Assembly: GCA_022361455.1 (NCBI GenBank)
Contig: JAKSAW010000367.1
Span: 1 to 50,180 of the forward strand
Length of the DNA stretch: 50,180 nucleotides
Direction: 5' to 3'
From: Pseudomonadales bacterium
GTDB lineage: Bacteria > Pseudomonadota > Gammaproteobacteria > Pseudomonadales > Ketobacteraceae
The position numbers and the translations under genes are program-made. Numbering within the stretch: position 1 is the first letter of the stretch; each line of letters starts with the position of its first letter. This document shows, piece by piece, positions 18,070-27,507 of the stretch. Under the pieces are notes generated by a model, which did no database searches, was not told the DNA's origin, and saw only the letters and a list, made by a program, of their open reading frames with translations.

Positions 18070-18897
18070 ATGTCTTTTTCTGTGTCTGCGCTATCTATTT
18101 CTGCATTGTACCGCTTTCCCGTTAAGTCTATGGGCGGGCAATCATTAGCAAGTGCGCAGATTGATCGCTTTGGTATTCAGTATGACCGACGTTGGATGTT
18201 GGTGGACGATAGAGGTAAGTTCATCACTCAAAGGCAGTGCGCCGACATGGTGCGTTTTTCTGTTGATATTAAGAGCGATGGCCTCACGTTAACTTATCAA
18301 CCGCTTCAAGGCGAAGCGATAAGCCAACAGGTTGGTTTAGCCTGTTTTAACGAAAGTCATGCCGCTGATGTGCTGGTTTGGCGTGATACCTGTCGAGCTC
18401 TAGTGGCAAGTGACGATTTGAACGCTTGGATATCAGACTGTTTGCAGCGTGCTTGTCGTTTAGTCTATATGCCAGATTCTACTAAACGTAGAGTTGATGA
18501 AACCTATGCTAAAGCCGGTGAAACAGTGAGCTTTGCCGATGGTTTTCCATTGTTACTCACTACCGATGCGTCTTTGGCAGCTTTTAATCAAACCTTATCT
18601 TCTCCCATCGAAATGCTACGCTTTCGCCCCAATATAGTGGTGGCCGGAGCGGAAGCTTGGGCTGAAGATCAGTGGCGAGCCATTAAAATAGGTGAGCTTG
18701 TTTTTGAGGTGGTTAAGCCTTGTTCTCGCTGTGTTATCCCAACGATTAATCGCGACACTATTAAAAAAGAACCAGAGGTTTTTCAGGCTTTACGAAAATA
18801 TCGACAGCGCGATGGCGAAGTCTATTTTGGGCAAAACTTATTGCCCCAGGGACAAGGTAAAATCAAAGTAGGAGATAAGGTGGAGCTGGTTCCTTAG
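18070..18897 (+). CDS. MOSC domain protein (YcbX/mARC-like, no ferredoxin domain)
   Basis: A 275-residue protein with an N-terminal MOSC beta-barrel (YRFPVKSMGGQSL, RFGIQYDRRWMLVD) and a MOSC sulphurase domain. The family motif PCSRC, with Cys218 and Cys221, supplies the likely molybdenum-cofactor ligand region. Related proteins (mARC, YcbX, YiiM) reduce N-hydroxylated compounds. Unlike E. coli YcbX it ends without a 2Fe-2S ferredoxin domain, so it would need a separate electron donor. The start at 18070 has GGGGG five bases upstream. It is convergent with the next gene, with a four-base overlap. Confidence 0.88.
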   Translation: MSFSVSALSISALYRFPVKSMGGQSLASAQIDRFGIQYDRRWMLVDDRGKFITQRQCADMVRFSVDIKSDGLTLTYQPLQGEAISQQVGLACFNESHAADVLVWRDTCRALVASDDLNAWISDCLQRACRLVYMPDSTKRRVDETYAKAGETVSFADGFPLLLTTDASLAAFNQTLSSPIEMLRFRPNIVVAGAEAWAEDQWRAIKIGELVFEVVKPCSRCVIPTINRDTIKKEPEVFQALRKYRQRDGEVYFGQNLLPQGQGKIKVGDKVELVP

Positions 18898-19481
18898 AAC
18901 AGCTCAATATCGTCTTCGCTATCATCACTGGCTACATCCAGCAGATCGAATTCGTGACGATAAAGTTCAAGAGCTTCTTTAATAGTGGCGCCTTTCATAA
19001 TCAGATCAAACATTAAGCGCTCGCATTCCATGGTGTAATTGGTGCGAATTTCTTGCTGAATTTTACTCCACTCTTCGGGGTTGTATACGCGGTTTTGATC
19101 CGCAATGACATCACCTAGGTGGGTGAGGCTTTCATTTACATGAGCTAGCTTTTGGCTGAGTCGATCATAAAATTGAAAGGCCACAACAGCATGATTCATC
19201 TTCGACAAAATGGAACTGGCTTTCGACATCATATCCATTTTTGATTGATCTAATGCATCTGAGCTTTCTGCTTCTTGTAGGGTTTTAACAAGTGATTGGG
19301 CATCATTAGCAATGTCAGTAAAGCTTTCGGTAAGTACATCTACGGATTTTGAGCTGTCGTTTAGAGATGTTTCTACTTGGGCCATGGCAAGACAAAGCAT
19401 TGAAACCGTTTCTCTAACTTGGCTCCAATTTAAGTCTGGGTTTGCGGCGGTAGATCCGGGGTTTGTAAGTGGCGTGGGCAC
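18894..19481 (-). CDS. Alpha-helical hypothetical protein, possibly CheZ-like
   Basis: A 195-residue, almost wholly helical, acidic protein with no signal or membrane segment. A long helical hairpin is likely over residues 20-130. The stretch QFYDRLSQKLAHV at 103-115 puts Asp106 and Gln110 four residues apart. That is the spacing of the catalytic Asp143/Gln147 pair (DLTGQ) in CheZ, the CheY-P phosphatase. The C-terminus (SEDDIELF) is acidic and ends in hydrophobic residues, recalling a CheY-binding tail. I call it CheZ-like by motif only; a general scaffold helix is the alternative. The start is GTG with TAGGAG upstream. Confidence 0.6.
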   Translation of the reverse strand: MPTPLTNPGSTAANPDLNWSQVRETVSMLCLAMAQVETSLNDSSKSVDVLTESFTDIANDAQSLVKTLQEAESSDALDQSKMDMMSKASSILSKMNHAVVAFQFYDRLSQKLAHVNESLTHLGDVIADQNRVYNPEEWSKIQQEIRTNYTMECERLMFDLIMKGATIKEALELYRHEFDLLDVASDDSEDDIELF

Positions 19482-19767
19482 GAACTCACTCCTACAGCGT
19501 TTGAAATTCGTAATAACAAAGGGGTTCTTAATAACTGGTCTTAACTACCCCAAAGGATGCATTTTATAAGCATAGAACAGAATAGACCCTGGACGGGAAA
19601 AAAACTGAGAAACTTTGTGAATTGTCGCAGAGCTGTTTAAGATTGGCTAACCCCCTGAAATTATTTGAAATTGTTCAAGAATTTGAACTCAATTTAAGAA
19701 CTATTAGATAAAGCTGCTATATTGATGGGAATAGCTATAGCTGAATGCGCTGAATTGAGGAAACCCT

Positions 19768-20487
19768 ATGGCGGTTGATTACTATTTCCAAATCGATGAC
19801 ATCGAGCTTCATTATGAGGTGAAGTTTGAGCGCGATTATGATTTTTCAGAAAACCGTGATCATTTACCGGAATGGACTCAGCTTGGTCATCATCAATGTA
19901 GCAATTGTCCACTAACGGCAAAAAATTGTAGTCATTGTCCAGCGGCGGTGGACTTGTGTGATGTGGTGTCTGATTTTCAACGTTTGCCAGCAATCCAAGA
20001 AGCTAAAATACGCGTGGTAACGCCAGAGCGTGAATACGTTAAACAGGCAACCTTGGAAGAAGGCGTTCGTTCTTTAATGGGATTAATTATGGCAACAAGC
20101 GCCTGCCCAATTCTTTCCCATTTAAAACCTAATGCTCGATATCATTTGCCGTTTGCTTCGCAAGAAGAATTTATTACCCGTTCAACGGCGATGTATTTGT
20201 TGGCTCAGTATTTTCAGTATCGGGAAGGTAAGCACCCAGACTGGGAATTGCAGGGTATGATCAAGCTGAACCAAGAACTCCAGATTTTAAACCAAGCTTT
20301 TTGGCAGCGAGTTCATGATGCCTGCGAGAATGATTCTAACTTGAAAGCTTTGTTAAGCTTCTTCAATTTATCTTCAAGTGTGTCTTATTCTTTGGAAGCG
20401 CAGCTACAACAAATACGACCGTTAATGGCCGATGACAACCAATCTCCCGCATTAGAAGAAAATCTAAAGCGGGGCAATTTCTTTTAG
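19768..20487 (+). CDS. Conserved-looking hypothetical protein with Cys cluster
   Basis: A 239-residue cytoplasmic protein that I do not recognise with certainty. Residues 40-65 hold a compact cysteine cluster, CSNCPLTAKNCSHCPAA, with spacing C-x2-C-x5-C-x2-C. This could bind zinc or an iron-sulfur cluster, and a further Cys lies shortly after. The rest is mixed and helical with no other signature. The start follows GAGGAAACCCT. It is divergent from the CheZ-like gene across 286 bases and convergent with uspA. Confidence 0.65.
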   Translation: MAVDYYFQIDDIELHYEVKFERDYDFSENRDHLPEWTQLGHHQCSNCPLTAKNCSHCPAAVDLCDVVSDFQRLPAIQEAKIRVVTPEREYVKQATLEEGVRSLMGLIMATSACPILSHLKPNARYHLPFASQEEFITRSTAMYLLAQYFQYREGKHPDWELQGMIKLNQELQILNQAFWQRVHDACENDSNLKALLSFFNLSSSVSYSLEAQLQQIRPLMADDNQSPALEENLKRGNFF

Positions 20488-20491
20488 CGTA

Positions 20492-20929
20492 TTACTTATT
20501 AAACACTCTTACCGCTAGCACATCGCATTTAGCATGGTGTAGCACTGCGTTTGCAGTTGATCCGAGCAGTAGTGATAGTCCGTGACGACCATGGCTGCCA
20601 AGTACAATCAAATCCACAGATTCTTTTTCTGCGACACGAATAATTTCTTTTTCGGTAATGCCTACTTCTAGAAAGCGTTGAGGTACGACTACTTTGAGCT
20701 CTTCGCTTAAAGCCGAGAGTTTCTCTTCAGCTTGTTTTTCTAACTCCTTGTGAAGATCACCCAGATCAACCGGAAACTCACCGCCATAGGCGATAGAAAT
20801 GGGTTCCAGCACATGAATAATGCTAAGTTTGCATTCATTGCTTTGCTGTAGCGCTTGAGCGCGTTGCACCACAGCTTCTGATTCTGGGCTGAAGTCGGTC
20901 GCTAGCAGGATATGTTGATACTGAGCCAT
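20492..20929 (-). CDS. uspA: Universal stress protein UspA family
   Basis: A 145-residue single-domain Usp. The N-terminus (YQHILLATDFSPES) and the C-terminal LIVLGSHGRHGLSLLLGSTANAVLHHAKCDVLAVR fit the ATP-binding UspA fold, including the G-x2-G-x9-G(S/T) nucleotide motif. Usp proteins are cytoplasmic stress-survival factors. Four bases separate its stop from that of the convergent upstream gene. Confidence 0.92.
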   Translation of the reverse strand: MAQYQHILLATDFSPESEAVVQRAQALQQSNECKLSIIHVLEPISIAYGGEFPVDLGDLHKELEKQAEEKLSALSEELKVVVPQRFLEVGITEKEIIRVAEKESVDLIVLGSHGRHGLSLLLGSTANAVLHHAKCDVLAVRVFNK

Positions 20930-21065
20930 GCTTTGATCTCTCTATAATGACTGTCCTTTTGGGTTAGCTTATACAATAATGGCCGGCCATTAATTTGCAA
21001 GTTCCACTGGTAGGGCTATTGAGCCTTATCAATAAAACAGCGCGTAATCGTTTGATGAGTTCACT

Positions 21066-21566
21066 ATGGTTTATCTATTAATCTTCTTTGCCATTTTTCT
21101 AGTGATAGGACCTGTATTATGGCTGCGGCCGAGTAAAGGCGAGCAGGCGCTGGCTGCGTTGCGGCAAGCCGCCATTCAAACAGGGGCGCAAATTCAGCCA
21201 ATGAATATTCGCGAGGATGCGGTTTATAGTGGCATTTTACAGCGTAATCCGCATTTAGGTGATCACAAGTGGATCCGCTATCAATGGATGGCAGGTCCTA
21301 ATGAGAAGGGGCCAGCGCTTAAGGACACTTGGATTCAACGCAAGGACCCAGAGGAGGGTTTGGTGTGGGAGCCCCGTAGTGTGCATACGGAAGAGGATGC
21401 TTTGGTGGCAGCGGTACTAGAATCTTGGCGAACTAATCAGGATGTACGTTTTTTAGCGTTGGAATTGGGGCCGCGTAATGTATGTTTGGTTTGGAACGAA
21501 AAAGGCAGCCCACAAGAAGTGGCTGCCTTTGGTGAAAGTATTAAACAATTGCTAAAAGTTAACTAG
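21066..21566 (+). CDS. Membrane-anchored hypothetical protein
   Basis: A 166-residue protein with one N-terminal transmembrane helix (about 2-20, YLLIFFAIFLVIGPVLWL) followed by a soluble domain of about 140 residues. By the positive-inside rule the soluble part (RPSKGEQ after the helix) would be cytoplasmic. I do not recognise the family. It is convergent with the next gene; their coding ends overlap by eight bases. Confidence 0.7.
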   Translation: MVYLLIFFAIFLVIGPVLWLRPSKGEQALAALRQAAIQTGAQIQPMNIREDAVYSGILQRNPHLGDHKWIRYQWMAGPNEKGPALKDTWIQRKDPEEGLVWEPRSVHTEEDALVAAVLESWRTNQDVRFLALELGPRNVCLVWNEKGSPQEVAAFGESIKQLLKVN

Positions 21567-22371
21567 TGGATTCCATATCATCGGCAATGCCCGATAGTTC
21601 ACTAATGATTTGTTTACCAAACTTGGTGATCAAATAGGGCACCGTTTTCTCGTTGTAATTAAGAAACGATTTTTCTAAAAATAGCCACTTGGTTTTCACG
21701 TCACTGATGCGGCTAGCATAGGGTGAGTTCACCGGAATGTTGGCTTTCAGTTTTTCTAAATCATTAGAAAAACGCGCTGCTAGCTGATCGAGTGTTTCCA
21801 CATTTTCTTGATCTGTTCGTGGGGTATAGCCAAATTGAGAGGCGCTCACCTCGATGTATTTTGCATACATTCTTTGCATCAGTAGAGTTTGATCGCGCAA
21901 CGCGATAACCAGCGGGGGAACTTTATAAGAACCGGTACTGGCAATAGCTGTATAGCCCTGCTTAAGGGATTTGAGCATGGCATCATTCGCGCTTAAATAA
22001 GCATCGATAACCGAGAAATCTGCAAAGCCGCCATTTCTGATCGAGGACAGGGCGGTATTTAGGTTTTGTAAGTAAAGCTGACTATTGTCTTTGATGGCTT
22101 GAGCTTCAGGGGCTAGTGTGTAGCGGTTTAATGCTGCTTCTGATTCAGAAAGTGCATTTCTAAGATCGTCCAATTTGCTAGTAATCGAAAGATAGTATTT
22201 TTTGTTGCCTTCACTGCCTTGAAAGCGGTGGAACTGGCTAGCCACTTCCAATAAATCTAATTGCACGTTGTGCAGATGGCGCAGATCTTTAGCGGTATCG
22301 TTGCTATGGGCTAATCCTGCGACGCAAAGTAGCAGACTGAGCAAAGTGATTCGCAAACCGTGGGTTACCAT
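21559..22371 (-). CDS. Periplasmic helical hypothetical protein
   Basis: A 270-residue protein with a signal peptide (cleavage near VAGLAHS) and a mature region predicted to be all helix, with long amphipathic stretches. The pattern (DLRHLHNVQLDLLEVASQF, YTAIAS, ALRDQTLLMQRMYAKYIEVS) resembles the periplasmic helical bundle of PilJ-like or NarX-like sensors, but there is no second membrane helix or signalling domain. The function is unknown; it may be a periplasmic helical-bundle binding protein. Confidence 0.7.
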   Translation of the reverse strand: MVTHGLRITLLSLLLCVAGLAHSNDTAKDLRHLHNVQLDLLEVASQFHRFQGSEGNKKYYLSITSKLDDLRNALSESEAALNRYTLAPEAQAIKDNSQLYLQNLNTALSSIRNGGFADFSVIDAYLSANDAMLKSLKQGYTAIASTGSYKVPPLVIALRDQTLLMQRMYAKYIEVSASQFGYTPRTDQENVETLDQLAARFSNDLEKLKANIPVNSPYASRISDVKTKWLFLEKSFLNYNEKTVPYLITKFGKQIISELSGIADDMESTS

Positions 22372-22829
22372 GATTTCCCCCGAGAGTTGTTTTTCGATGC
22401 ATAAACATCATGAATATATAGCGATTTATAAAAAATATAGACCCTGGTTGGAGCGATGGGAAAAAAAACTGCACAAATCAACATCGCTAAAGCAAGATGG
22501 GTAATTGAACAAATCCAAGGGGTTGACGGTCAGAGTTTATGTTTACCTTGGTTATTGGGCTTAACTTATTGATTTTTAGGGATTAATTTCCTTTATTGTG
22601 TAAGGTGAACAAGAAAAAAAATAAAAAATTCTTGGCGTTATTGGAAAAAATAACCTAGAAAGCAAACTTATTAGGGTGACTAACTTTCAGCGGTTGTTCC
22701 GCTAACCAGATAATAATTGTGTGAATAGTGGGCTTGACCCAATGCCTTGTTATCTCTTATAAATTTCGCCCTTTCGAGACCGAAACCGGCAAAACCTGAA
22801 TTTAAGAGCGCCTGAGTAGAGCAAACTAT
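22372..22829. other. 458-base gene-free region upstream of topA
   Basis: AT-rich, with no convincing gene on either strand. It contains a short inverted repeat (AGCGG at 22689-22693, CCGCT at 22699-22703) and a good sigma-70-type promoter for topA listed separately. The rest shows nothing I can assign. Confidence 0.6.
22734..22763 (+). promoter_or_regulatory. Sigma-70-type promoter of topA
   Basis: TTGACC (22734-22739), an 18-base spacer and TATAAA (22758-22763), each five of six to consensus, 66 bases before the topA start codon. Confidence 0.65.
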
Positions 22830-25565
22830 ATGGGAAAATCTCTGGTAATAGTGGAATCACCAGCCAAAGCCAAGACTATTAATAAGTACCTTGGTAAGGA
22901 CTATGTGGTGAAATCCAGTGTGGGGCATGTGAGAGACTTGCCCACAAGTGGCGGTGCCAAAAGCACAGTCGACCCCAAGGAGCGGGCAAAGCAGGCAGCG
23001 ATTACGCGAAAAATGGCCCCTGAAGAAAAGGCGGCTTATAAAAAGGAAAAAGCTCAGAAAGCGCTGATTGCGCGGATGGGTATTGATCCTGAGAATGGCT
23101 GGAATCCGCGCTATCAAGTACTACCTGATAAGGAAAAGGTGGTCAGTGAGCTGCAACGTTTGGCGAAAGACGCTGACGAAATCTATCTCGCAACGGATTT
23201 GGACCGCGAAGGAGAGGCTATTGCCTGGCACTTGCGTGAAGTCATTGGTGGTGATGACGATCGTTTCAAGCGGGTTGTATTCAATGAGATCACTAAATCT
23301 GCCATCCAGGAGGCCTTTGCAGACCCAGGGCGCCTCGATATCGACCGTGTTAATGCTCAGCAAGCCCGTCGCTTTCTAGACCGTGTGGTGGGTTATATGG
23401 TGTCCCCATTGTTGTGGGCGAAAATCGCACGGGGACTTTCTGCAGGCCGAGTTCAATCGGTGGCAGTCAAATTAATTGTGGAAAGAGAGCGTGAAATTCG
23501 TGCTTTCAATCCTGAAGAATACTGGGAAGTGTTTGCTGATACTCAAACCGCTAAGCAAGAAGCGCTGCGGTTGCAAGTCCTCAAGCAGAAGGGTGAAGAG
23601 TTTCGTCCTACCAATAAAGCCGATACTGATGCTGCGCTAGCGGCTTTGCAAAAAGCCACCTATGAGGTAGCCAAGCGGGAAGATAAGCCCACCAAATCTC
23701 GACCAGCCGCACCTTTTATAACTTCGACATTGCAGCAGGCAGCAAGTACCCGTTTAGGGTTCAGTGTTAAGCGCACCATGATGTTGGCCCAGCGTTTATA
23801 CGAAGCGGGTTACATCACCTATATGCGTACCGACTCCACCAACTTAAGTAATGATGCAGTGGCAAGTTGTCGGGATTATATTCAAGAACATTACGGTGAT
23901 AAGTATCTTCCGGCTAAAGCGCCGCAATACAGCAGCAAAGAAGGAGCGCAAGAAGCGCATGAGGCGATTCGCCCTTCAGACGTGAACGTATTAGCGGATC
24001 AATTAAAAGGTGTTGATAAAGACGCTTTAAAAATCTATGACCTAATTTGGCGGCGATTTGTTGCTTGCCAAATGCCTCCGGCTGAATACTTAAGCACTAG
24101 CTTAACCATACAAGCCGGTGAGTATGAGTTAAAGACTCGCGGCCGTATTTTAAAATTTAAAGGTCACTTGGCGGCGAACATGCCGGGTGCTAAAAAGTCG
24201 GAAGAAGACGTTGAGCTACCAGATGTGCAAGTGGGTGACACATTAGGGTTGCTGAAGCTAGATCCAAGTCAGCACTTTACCAAACCACCAGCACGTTTCA
24301 CGGAAGCATCATTGGTTCGTGAACTTGAAAAGCGCGGTATTGGTCGACCTTCTACGTATGCATCCATTATTTCGACGATCCAAGATCGTGGCTATGCAAA
24401 AGTTGATAACCGCCGTTTTTATGCAGAGAAAATGGGCGATATTGTCACGGATCGCTTAAACGAAAACTTTAACGATCTCATGAATTACAGCTTCACTGCG
24501 AACATGGAAGAGCAGCTGGATGAAATTGCGGAAGGTGATCTGAATTGGCAAAAAGTGTTAGATGATTTCTATAAATCATTTCGCCAGCAGCTAGATGTTG
24601 CAGAGTCAGATGCCAAGGGCAGCATGCGTAGCAATGATCCAGTTGAGACTGATATTTCCTGTCCGTCTTGCGGCCGCAATATGATGATTCGCACCGGTAG
24701 TACCGGAGTGTTTTTGGGATGTTCTGGTTATGCACTTCCCCCCAAAGAACGCTGCAAAGCAACGATCAATTTAATTCCCGGTGAAGAATCTATTGATTTA
24801 GATGATGAAGAAGGGGAAGTAAATCAGCTGCGCCAAAAACATCGTTGTAAACTTTGTGGTACCGCCATGGAAAGCTATTTGATCGATGAGGGAAGGAAGC
24901 TACATGTTTGTGGTAACAACCCTGATTGTAGTGGCTACGAAGTGGAACAGGGCCAATTCAAAATCAAAGGTTATGATGGCCCCATTGTTGAGTGCGACAA
25001 ATGTGGCTCTGACATGCAACTTAAGACTGGCCGTTTTGGTAAGTACTTCGGTTGCACTAATGAGGAATGTGGTAACACGCGTAAGTTATTACGCAATGGT
25101 GAAGTGGCACCGCCGAAAGCGGATCCAATTCCTATGCCTGATCTTAAATGCGAGAAGAACGATGATTATTTCTTGTTGAGAGACGGCGCATCAGGAATCT
25201 TCTTAGCGGCTAGTCAGTTTCCAAAACATCGTGAAACTAGGGCGCCAACCGTCACGGAACTCAAGTCTGTCAGCGATAAGTTGGATCCGAAATTTGCTTA
25301 CCTGGTAGAAGCCCCAGAGTTTGATCGCGATGGTAATCCTGCCATTATTCGCTATTCACGAAAGACCAAAGAGCAGTACGTGTTAAGTGAAATAGATGGT
25401 AAAGCAAGCGGTTGGAGTGCTTACTATAAAGACGGCAAATGGGAGCAAACCGTTAAAGCCAAGAAAGCTCCGGCGAAGAAAAAAGCGGCCAAAAAGAAAG
25501 CCACGGCTAAAAAGGCAGCCGCTAAGAAAACTGCTGCGAAGAAAAAGGCCGCGCCGAAAAAGTAG
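22830..25565 (+). CDS. topA: DNA topoisomerase I
   Basis: A 911-residue type IA topoisomerase that relaxes negative supercoils. The N-terminal Toprim domain shows [12 protein letters not shown] and the [11 protein letters not shown] acidic motif. The catalytic Tyr is Tyr331 in YITYMRTDS. Three C-terminal zinc-finger-like modules start near residue 611 (CPSCGRNM), near 672 (CKLCGTAM) and near 712 (CDKCGSDM). The last 40 or so residues are a Lys/Ala-rich basic tail, probably disordered and able to bind DNA or RNA polymerase. Its length is close to the E. coli and Pseudomonas enzymes. A strong terminator follows. Confidence 0.98.
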   Translation: MGKSLVIVESPAKAKTINKYLGKDYVVKSSVGHVRDLPTSGGAKSTVDPKERAKQAAITRKMAPEEKAAYKKEKAQKALIARMGIDPENGWNPRYQVLPDKEKVVSELQRLAKDADEIYLATDLDREGEAIAWHLREVIGGDDDRFKRVVFNEITKSAIQEAFADPGRLDIDRVNAQQARRFLDRVVGYMVSPLLWAKIARGLSAGRVQSVAVKLIVEREREIRAFNPEEYWEVFADTQTAKQEALRLQVLKQKGEEFRPTNKADTDAALAALQKATYEVAKREDKPTKSRPAAPFITSTLQQAASTRLGFSVKRTMMLAQRLYEAGYITYMRTDSTNLSNDAVASCRDYIQEHYGDKYLPAKAPQYSSKEGAQEAHEAIRPSDVNVLADQLKGVDKDALKIYDLIWRRFVACQMPPAEYLSTSLTIQAGEYELKTRGRILKFKGHLAANMPGAKKSEEDVELPDVQVGDTLGLLKLDPSQHFTKPPARFTEASLVRELEKRGIGRPSTYASIISTIQDRGYAKVDNRRFYAEKMGDIVTDRLNENFNDLMNYSFTANMEEQLDEIAEGDLNWQKVLDDFYKSFRQQLDVAESDAKGSMRSNDPVETDISCPSCGRNMMIRTGSTGVFLGCSGYALPPKERCKATINLIPGEESIDLDDEEGEVNQLRQKHRCKLCGTAMESYLIDEGRKLHVCGNNPDCSGYEVEQGQFKIKGYDGPIVECDKCGSDMQLKTGRFGKYFGCTNEECGNTRKLLRNGEVAPPKADPIPMPDLKCEKNDDYFLLRDGASGIFLAASQFPKHRETRAPTVTELKSVSDKLDPKFAYLVEAPEFDRDGNPAIIRYSRKTKEQYVLSEIDGKASGWSAYYKDGKWEQTVKAKKAPAKKKAAKKKATAKKAAAKKTAAKKKAAPKK

Positions 25566-25604
25566 TGGCAACTGCTTACTAGCTATTCGGTTGGGCCCCA
25601 ATCA

Positions 25605-25638
25605 AAAAGCCGCTGGGATTGAAATTCCAGCGGCTTTT
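25605..25638 (+). terminator. Rho-independent terminator after topA
   Basis: A 12-bp stem (AAAAGCCGCTGG with CCAGCGGCTTTT) around a 10-base loop, followed by TGTTTTT. It is 39 bases after the topA stop. Because the stem ends are A and T runs, it could work in both directions. Confidence 0.9.
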
Positions 25639-25748
25639 GTTTTTATCAGCAATAAATAGCCATTCTTTTTTTTACTCAGTGGCCGTAAAATAGTCTTTAC
25701 AAATAATGAGTTGCAAGTCGATTGCAAGAAGTTAATGGCGAGATATCA

Positions 25749-26264
25749 ATGGCTAAACATCAGTTAGGCAAGTCTAATCAAAAACTCTATTTCGTTAGTA
25801 TTCTGTTGGAAACGATTAACAACAGTGAAAACAATGACAAGTTACTGAATAAAAAGGCTATTGTTCAGGCAAATTTAGAAGCCTGTTTATTTCATTTGGA
25901 ATCAGCCTATCGCTGTTTTCTTTGGGAAATCTGCCACACCTACGAGCTTGAAGTTGTTGCCGGTCAATCACTTGATGATGTTATTGCGCAATCCCAGCAA
26001 GAAGGCAAACAAATTCAAGAGCTTAACTATTTCCATCAGTTAGAACATCAAGACGGTACTTGGTTAAACAGCTTATTAAAAAGTTATCAGCGAGTTTCCG
26101 GTCTTGATCCGAATGCTAATGCCCAGGTGCAATCAGCGGCTTCATTTAATGCAATTGAGGTTAGAAAGGTCGAAGAATTCGAAACACCTGAAAAAATTTT
26201 TGAATGGCATAACGTATTGAAAACAGAGATAGAAAACATTAGACCAACGCTTTCTGAGTGGTAA
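25749..26264 (+). CDS. Conserved hypothetical protein (DUF6586-like)
   Basis: A 171-residue cytoplasmic, mostly helical protein between topA and lexA, the place held by PA3010 in Pseudomonas, which I believe belongs to DUF6586. It begins MAKHQLGKSNQKLYF and ends in a basic-acidic helical region (EVRKVEEFETPEKIFEW). I choose the ATG at 25749, with GGCGAGA upstream, over an earlier in-frame start. The function is unknown. Confidence 0.75.
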   Translation: MAKHQLGKSNQKLYFVSILLETINNSENNDKLLNKKAIVQANLEACLFHLESAYRCFLWEICHTYELEVVAGQSLDDVIAQSQQEGKQIQELNYFHQLEHQDGTWLNSLLKSYQRVSGLDPNANAQVQSAASFNAIEVRKVEEFETPEKIFEWHNVLKTEIENIRPTLSEW

Positions 26265-26411
26265 ATCAAGGGTTCGTCGTTTGTAGCACATAGTCACGCA
26301 TGATAGTATGTGCGACCTGTTTAGGGGACAAAGGCAATTTAAGCTAACTGTTCCAATCCAGCTGCTCCAACTCAGCGAAAACCCAGTAAAGATGCCCGAG
26401 GTAGTTATTAA

Positions 26412-26660
26412 ATGTCATCTTCTTTTCTAGAAATTGTAGAACTTGAAAACGGCGAAGTTGTTTTGCGCAGAGCCGATGGCAAGGGTGGTCCTTTGGTAAG
26501 AATCGAGTTTTCAGAAGAATCTAAAGTCTTTTTAAATAACCAAATGATTGAAGTTGGTAAGGCTATGATGGGCGCGGGTTTAAGTATGGTCGGTGAAATG
26601 TACGACCTATATGAGATGGATGAAAATGGCAAAGAAATGGGTGATCGAGTCGTTCATTAG
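26412..26660 (+). CDS. Small conserved hypothetical protein
   Basis: An 82-residue acidic protein without signal or membrane segment. The N-terminal half (LEIVELENGEVVLRRADG, PLVRIEFSEESKVFL) looks like a small beta sheet and the C-terminal half a helix. It occupies the position of PA3009 in Pseudomonas, between the DUF6586-like gene and lexA. It is convergent with lexA, with six bases between their ends. The function is unknown. Confidence 0.7.
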   Translation: MSSSFLEIVELENGEVVLRRADGKGGPLVRIEFSEESKVFLNNQMIEVGKAMMGAGLSMVGEMYDLYEMDENGKEMGDRVVH

Positions 26661-26666
26661 ACTTGA

Positions 26667-27269
26667 TCAACATCCAGATCTCACCACTCCCACGCCAATT
26701 CCTTCAATCGCAAATTCATCAGACCGGTTATCCACTTCGATAGGCTCAAAGTCTTCGTTTTCGGGTAACAATATGATTTTGCTTCGCTTTTTATCAAAGC
26801 GTTTGACGGTGACTTCGCTACCAATACGCGCTACTACGATTTGACCTTTGCGCACTTCGGTAGTCTTATGTACTGCAAGCAGGTCGCCTTCCAAAATACC
26901 TGCATCTTTCATACTTAGGCCTTTCACTTTTAAAAAGTAATCAGCTTTTGGCGAAAACGTATTCGCTGCGACTTCGCAGTATCCGTGAATATTTTCTTCA
27001 GCTAATACTGGGTAGCCTGCCGCTACTTCACCAATAATTGGAATGCCTGGCTGCTCGTCACCAATGACTTTTATTCCGCGAGAAGCTCCGGGTAAAATTT
27101 CAATGGCGCCTTTTCTCTCTAATGCTCTCAAATGTTCTTCGGCTGCATTAGGTGATTTAAAGCCAAACTCATGGGCGATATCCATACGTGTGGGCGGCAT
27201 GCCAGTTTCTTCGATGCGGCTGATGATCAAATCTAAAATTTCTTGCTGGCGTTTGGTTAATTTTTCCAT
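26667..27269 (-). CDS. lexA: LexA, SOS repressor
   Basis: A 200-residue SOS repressor and self-cleaving protease. A winged helix-turn-helix occupies about 1-65 ([15 protein letters not shown]). The autocleavage bond is Ala84-Gly85 in EVAAGYPV, and the dyad is Ser119 (KGLSMKD) and Lys156 (TVKRF), numbered as in E. coli. RecA filaments trigger its cleavage. I start at the ATG at 27269, which gives the standard length; a longer frame reaches 27335. Two LexA boxes lie about 100-140 bases upstream, indicating autoregulation. The SOS target imuA is 11 kb away. Confidence 0.97.
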   Translation of the reverse strand: MEKLTKRQQEILDLIISRIEETGMPPTRMDIAHEFGFKSPNAAEEHLRALERKGAIEILPGASRGIKVIGDEQPGIPIIGEVAAGYPVLAEENIHGYCEVAANTFSPKADYFLKVKGLSMKDAGILEGDLLAVHKTTEVRKGQIVVARIGSEVTVKRFDKKRSKIILLPENEDFEPIEVDNRSDEFAIEGIGVGVVRSGC

Positions 27270-27371
27270 GGGGCATTTCCCTAGATTAACTTTTCTCAAT
27301 ACGACTTGGTCATTCATATTGCGACATGCTTTCAAGTCTGTATGGCATCTAAAAAGTACATATGGCGTTTG

Positions 27372-27387
27372 CTGTTTAGATATACAG
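27372..27387. promoter_or_regulatory. LexA box 1 of lexA
   Basis: CTGTTTAGATATACAG, a full CTGT-N8-ACAG match, 103 bases upstream of the lexA ATG. It is separated by three bases from a second box. Confidence 0.9.
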
Positions 27388-27390
27388 TGA

Positions 27391-27406
27391 CTGAAAGTAT
27401 ATACAG
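27391..27406. promoter_or_regulatory. LexA box 2 of lexA, overlapping the promoter
   Basis: CTGAAAGTATATACAG, one mismatch in the first half-site. On the minus strand it contains TATACT (27401-27396), a likely -10, so binding would block initiation. The two boxes repeat with a 19-base period, near two helical turns, which suits side-by-side LexA dimers. Confidence 0.85.
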
Positions 27407-27435
27407 CTATCGAGGAAATGCAACGTATTGCTTTT

Positions 27436-27477
27436 ATTAAAAATATCCCCGCGCTAGCAAAAAACTAGGCGGGGATA
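27436..27477 (-). terminator. Rho-independent terminator for the 27508-27825 gene
   Basis: A 9-bp stem (TATCCCCGC with GCGGGGATA) with an inner CTAG/CTAG extension. On the minus strand a run of T follows (27443-27439). It ends transcription before the lexA promoter and insulates it. Confidence 0.88.
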
Positions 27478-27507
27478 CCTGCGGGGTGGAGCTGAGGGAA
27501 AAAAGAA

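Noticed and set aside
19312..19569. Short frame at the start of the CheZ-like gene
   Set aside because: Antisense to the CheZ-like coding sequence and its upstream region, with no recognisable signature.
25396..25659. Lys/Arg-rich reading frame overlapping the end of topA
   Set aside because: It is a frame shadow of the AAG/AAA-rich tail of TopA, has no ribosome site and runs through the topA terminator.
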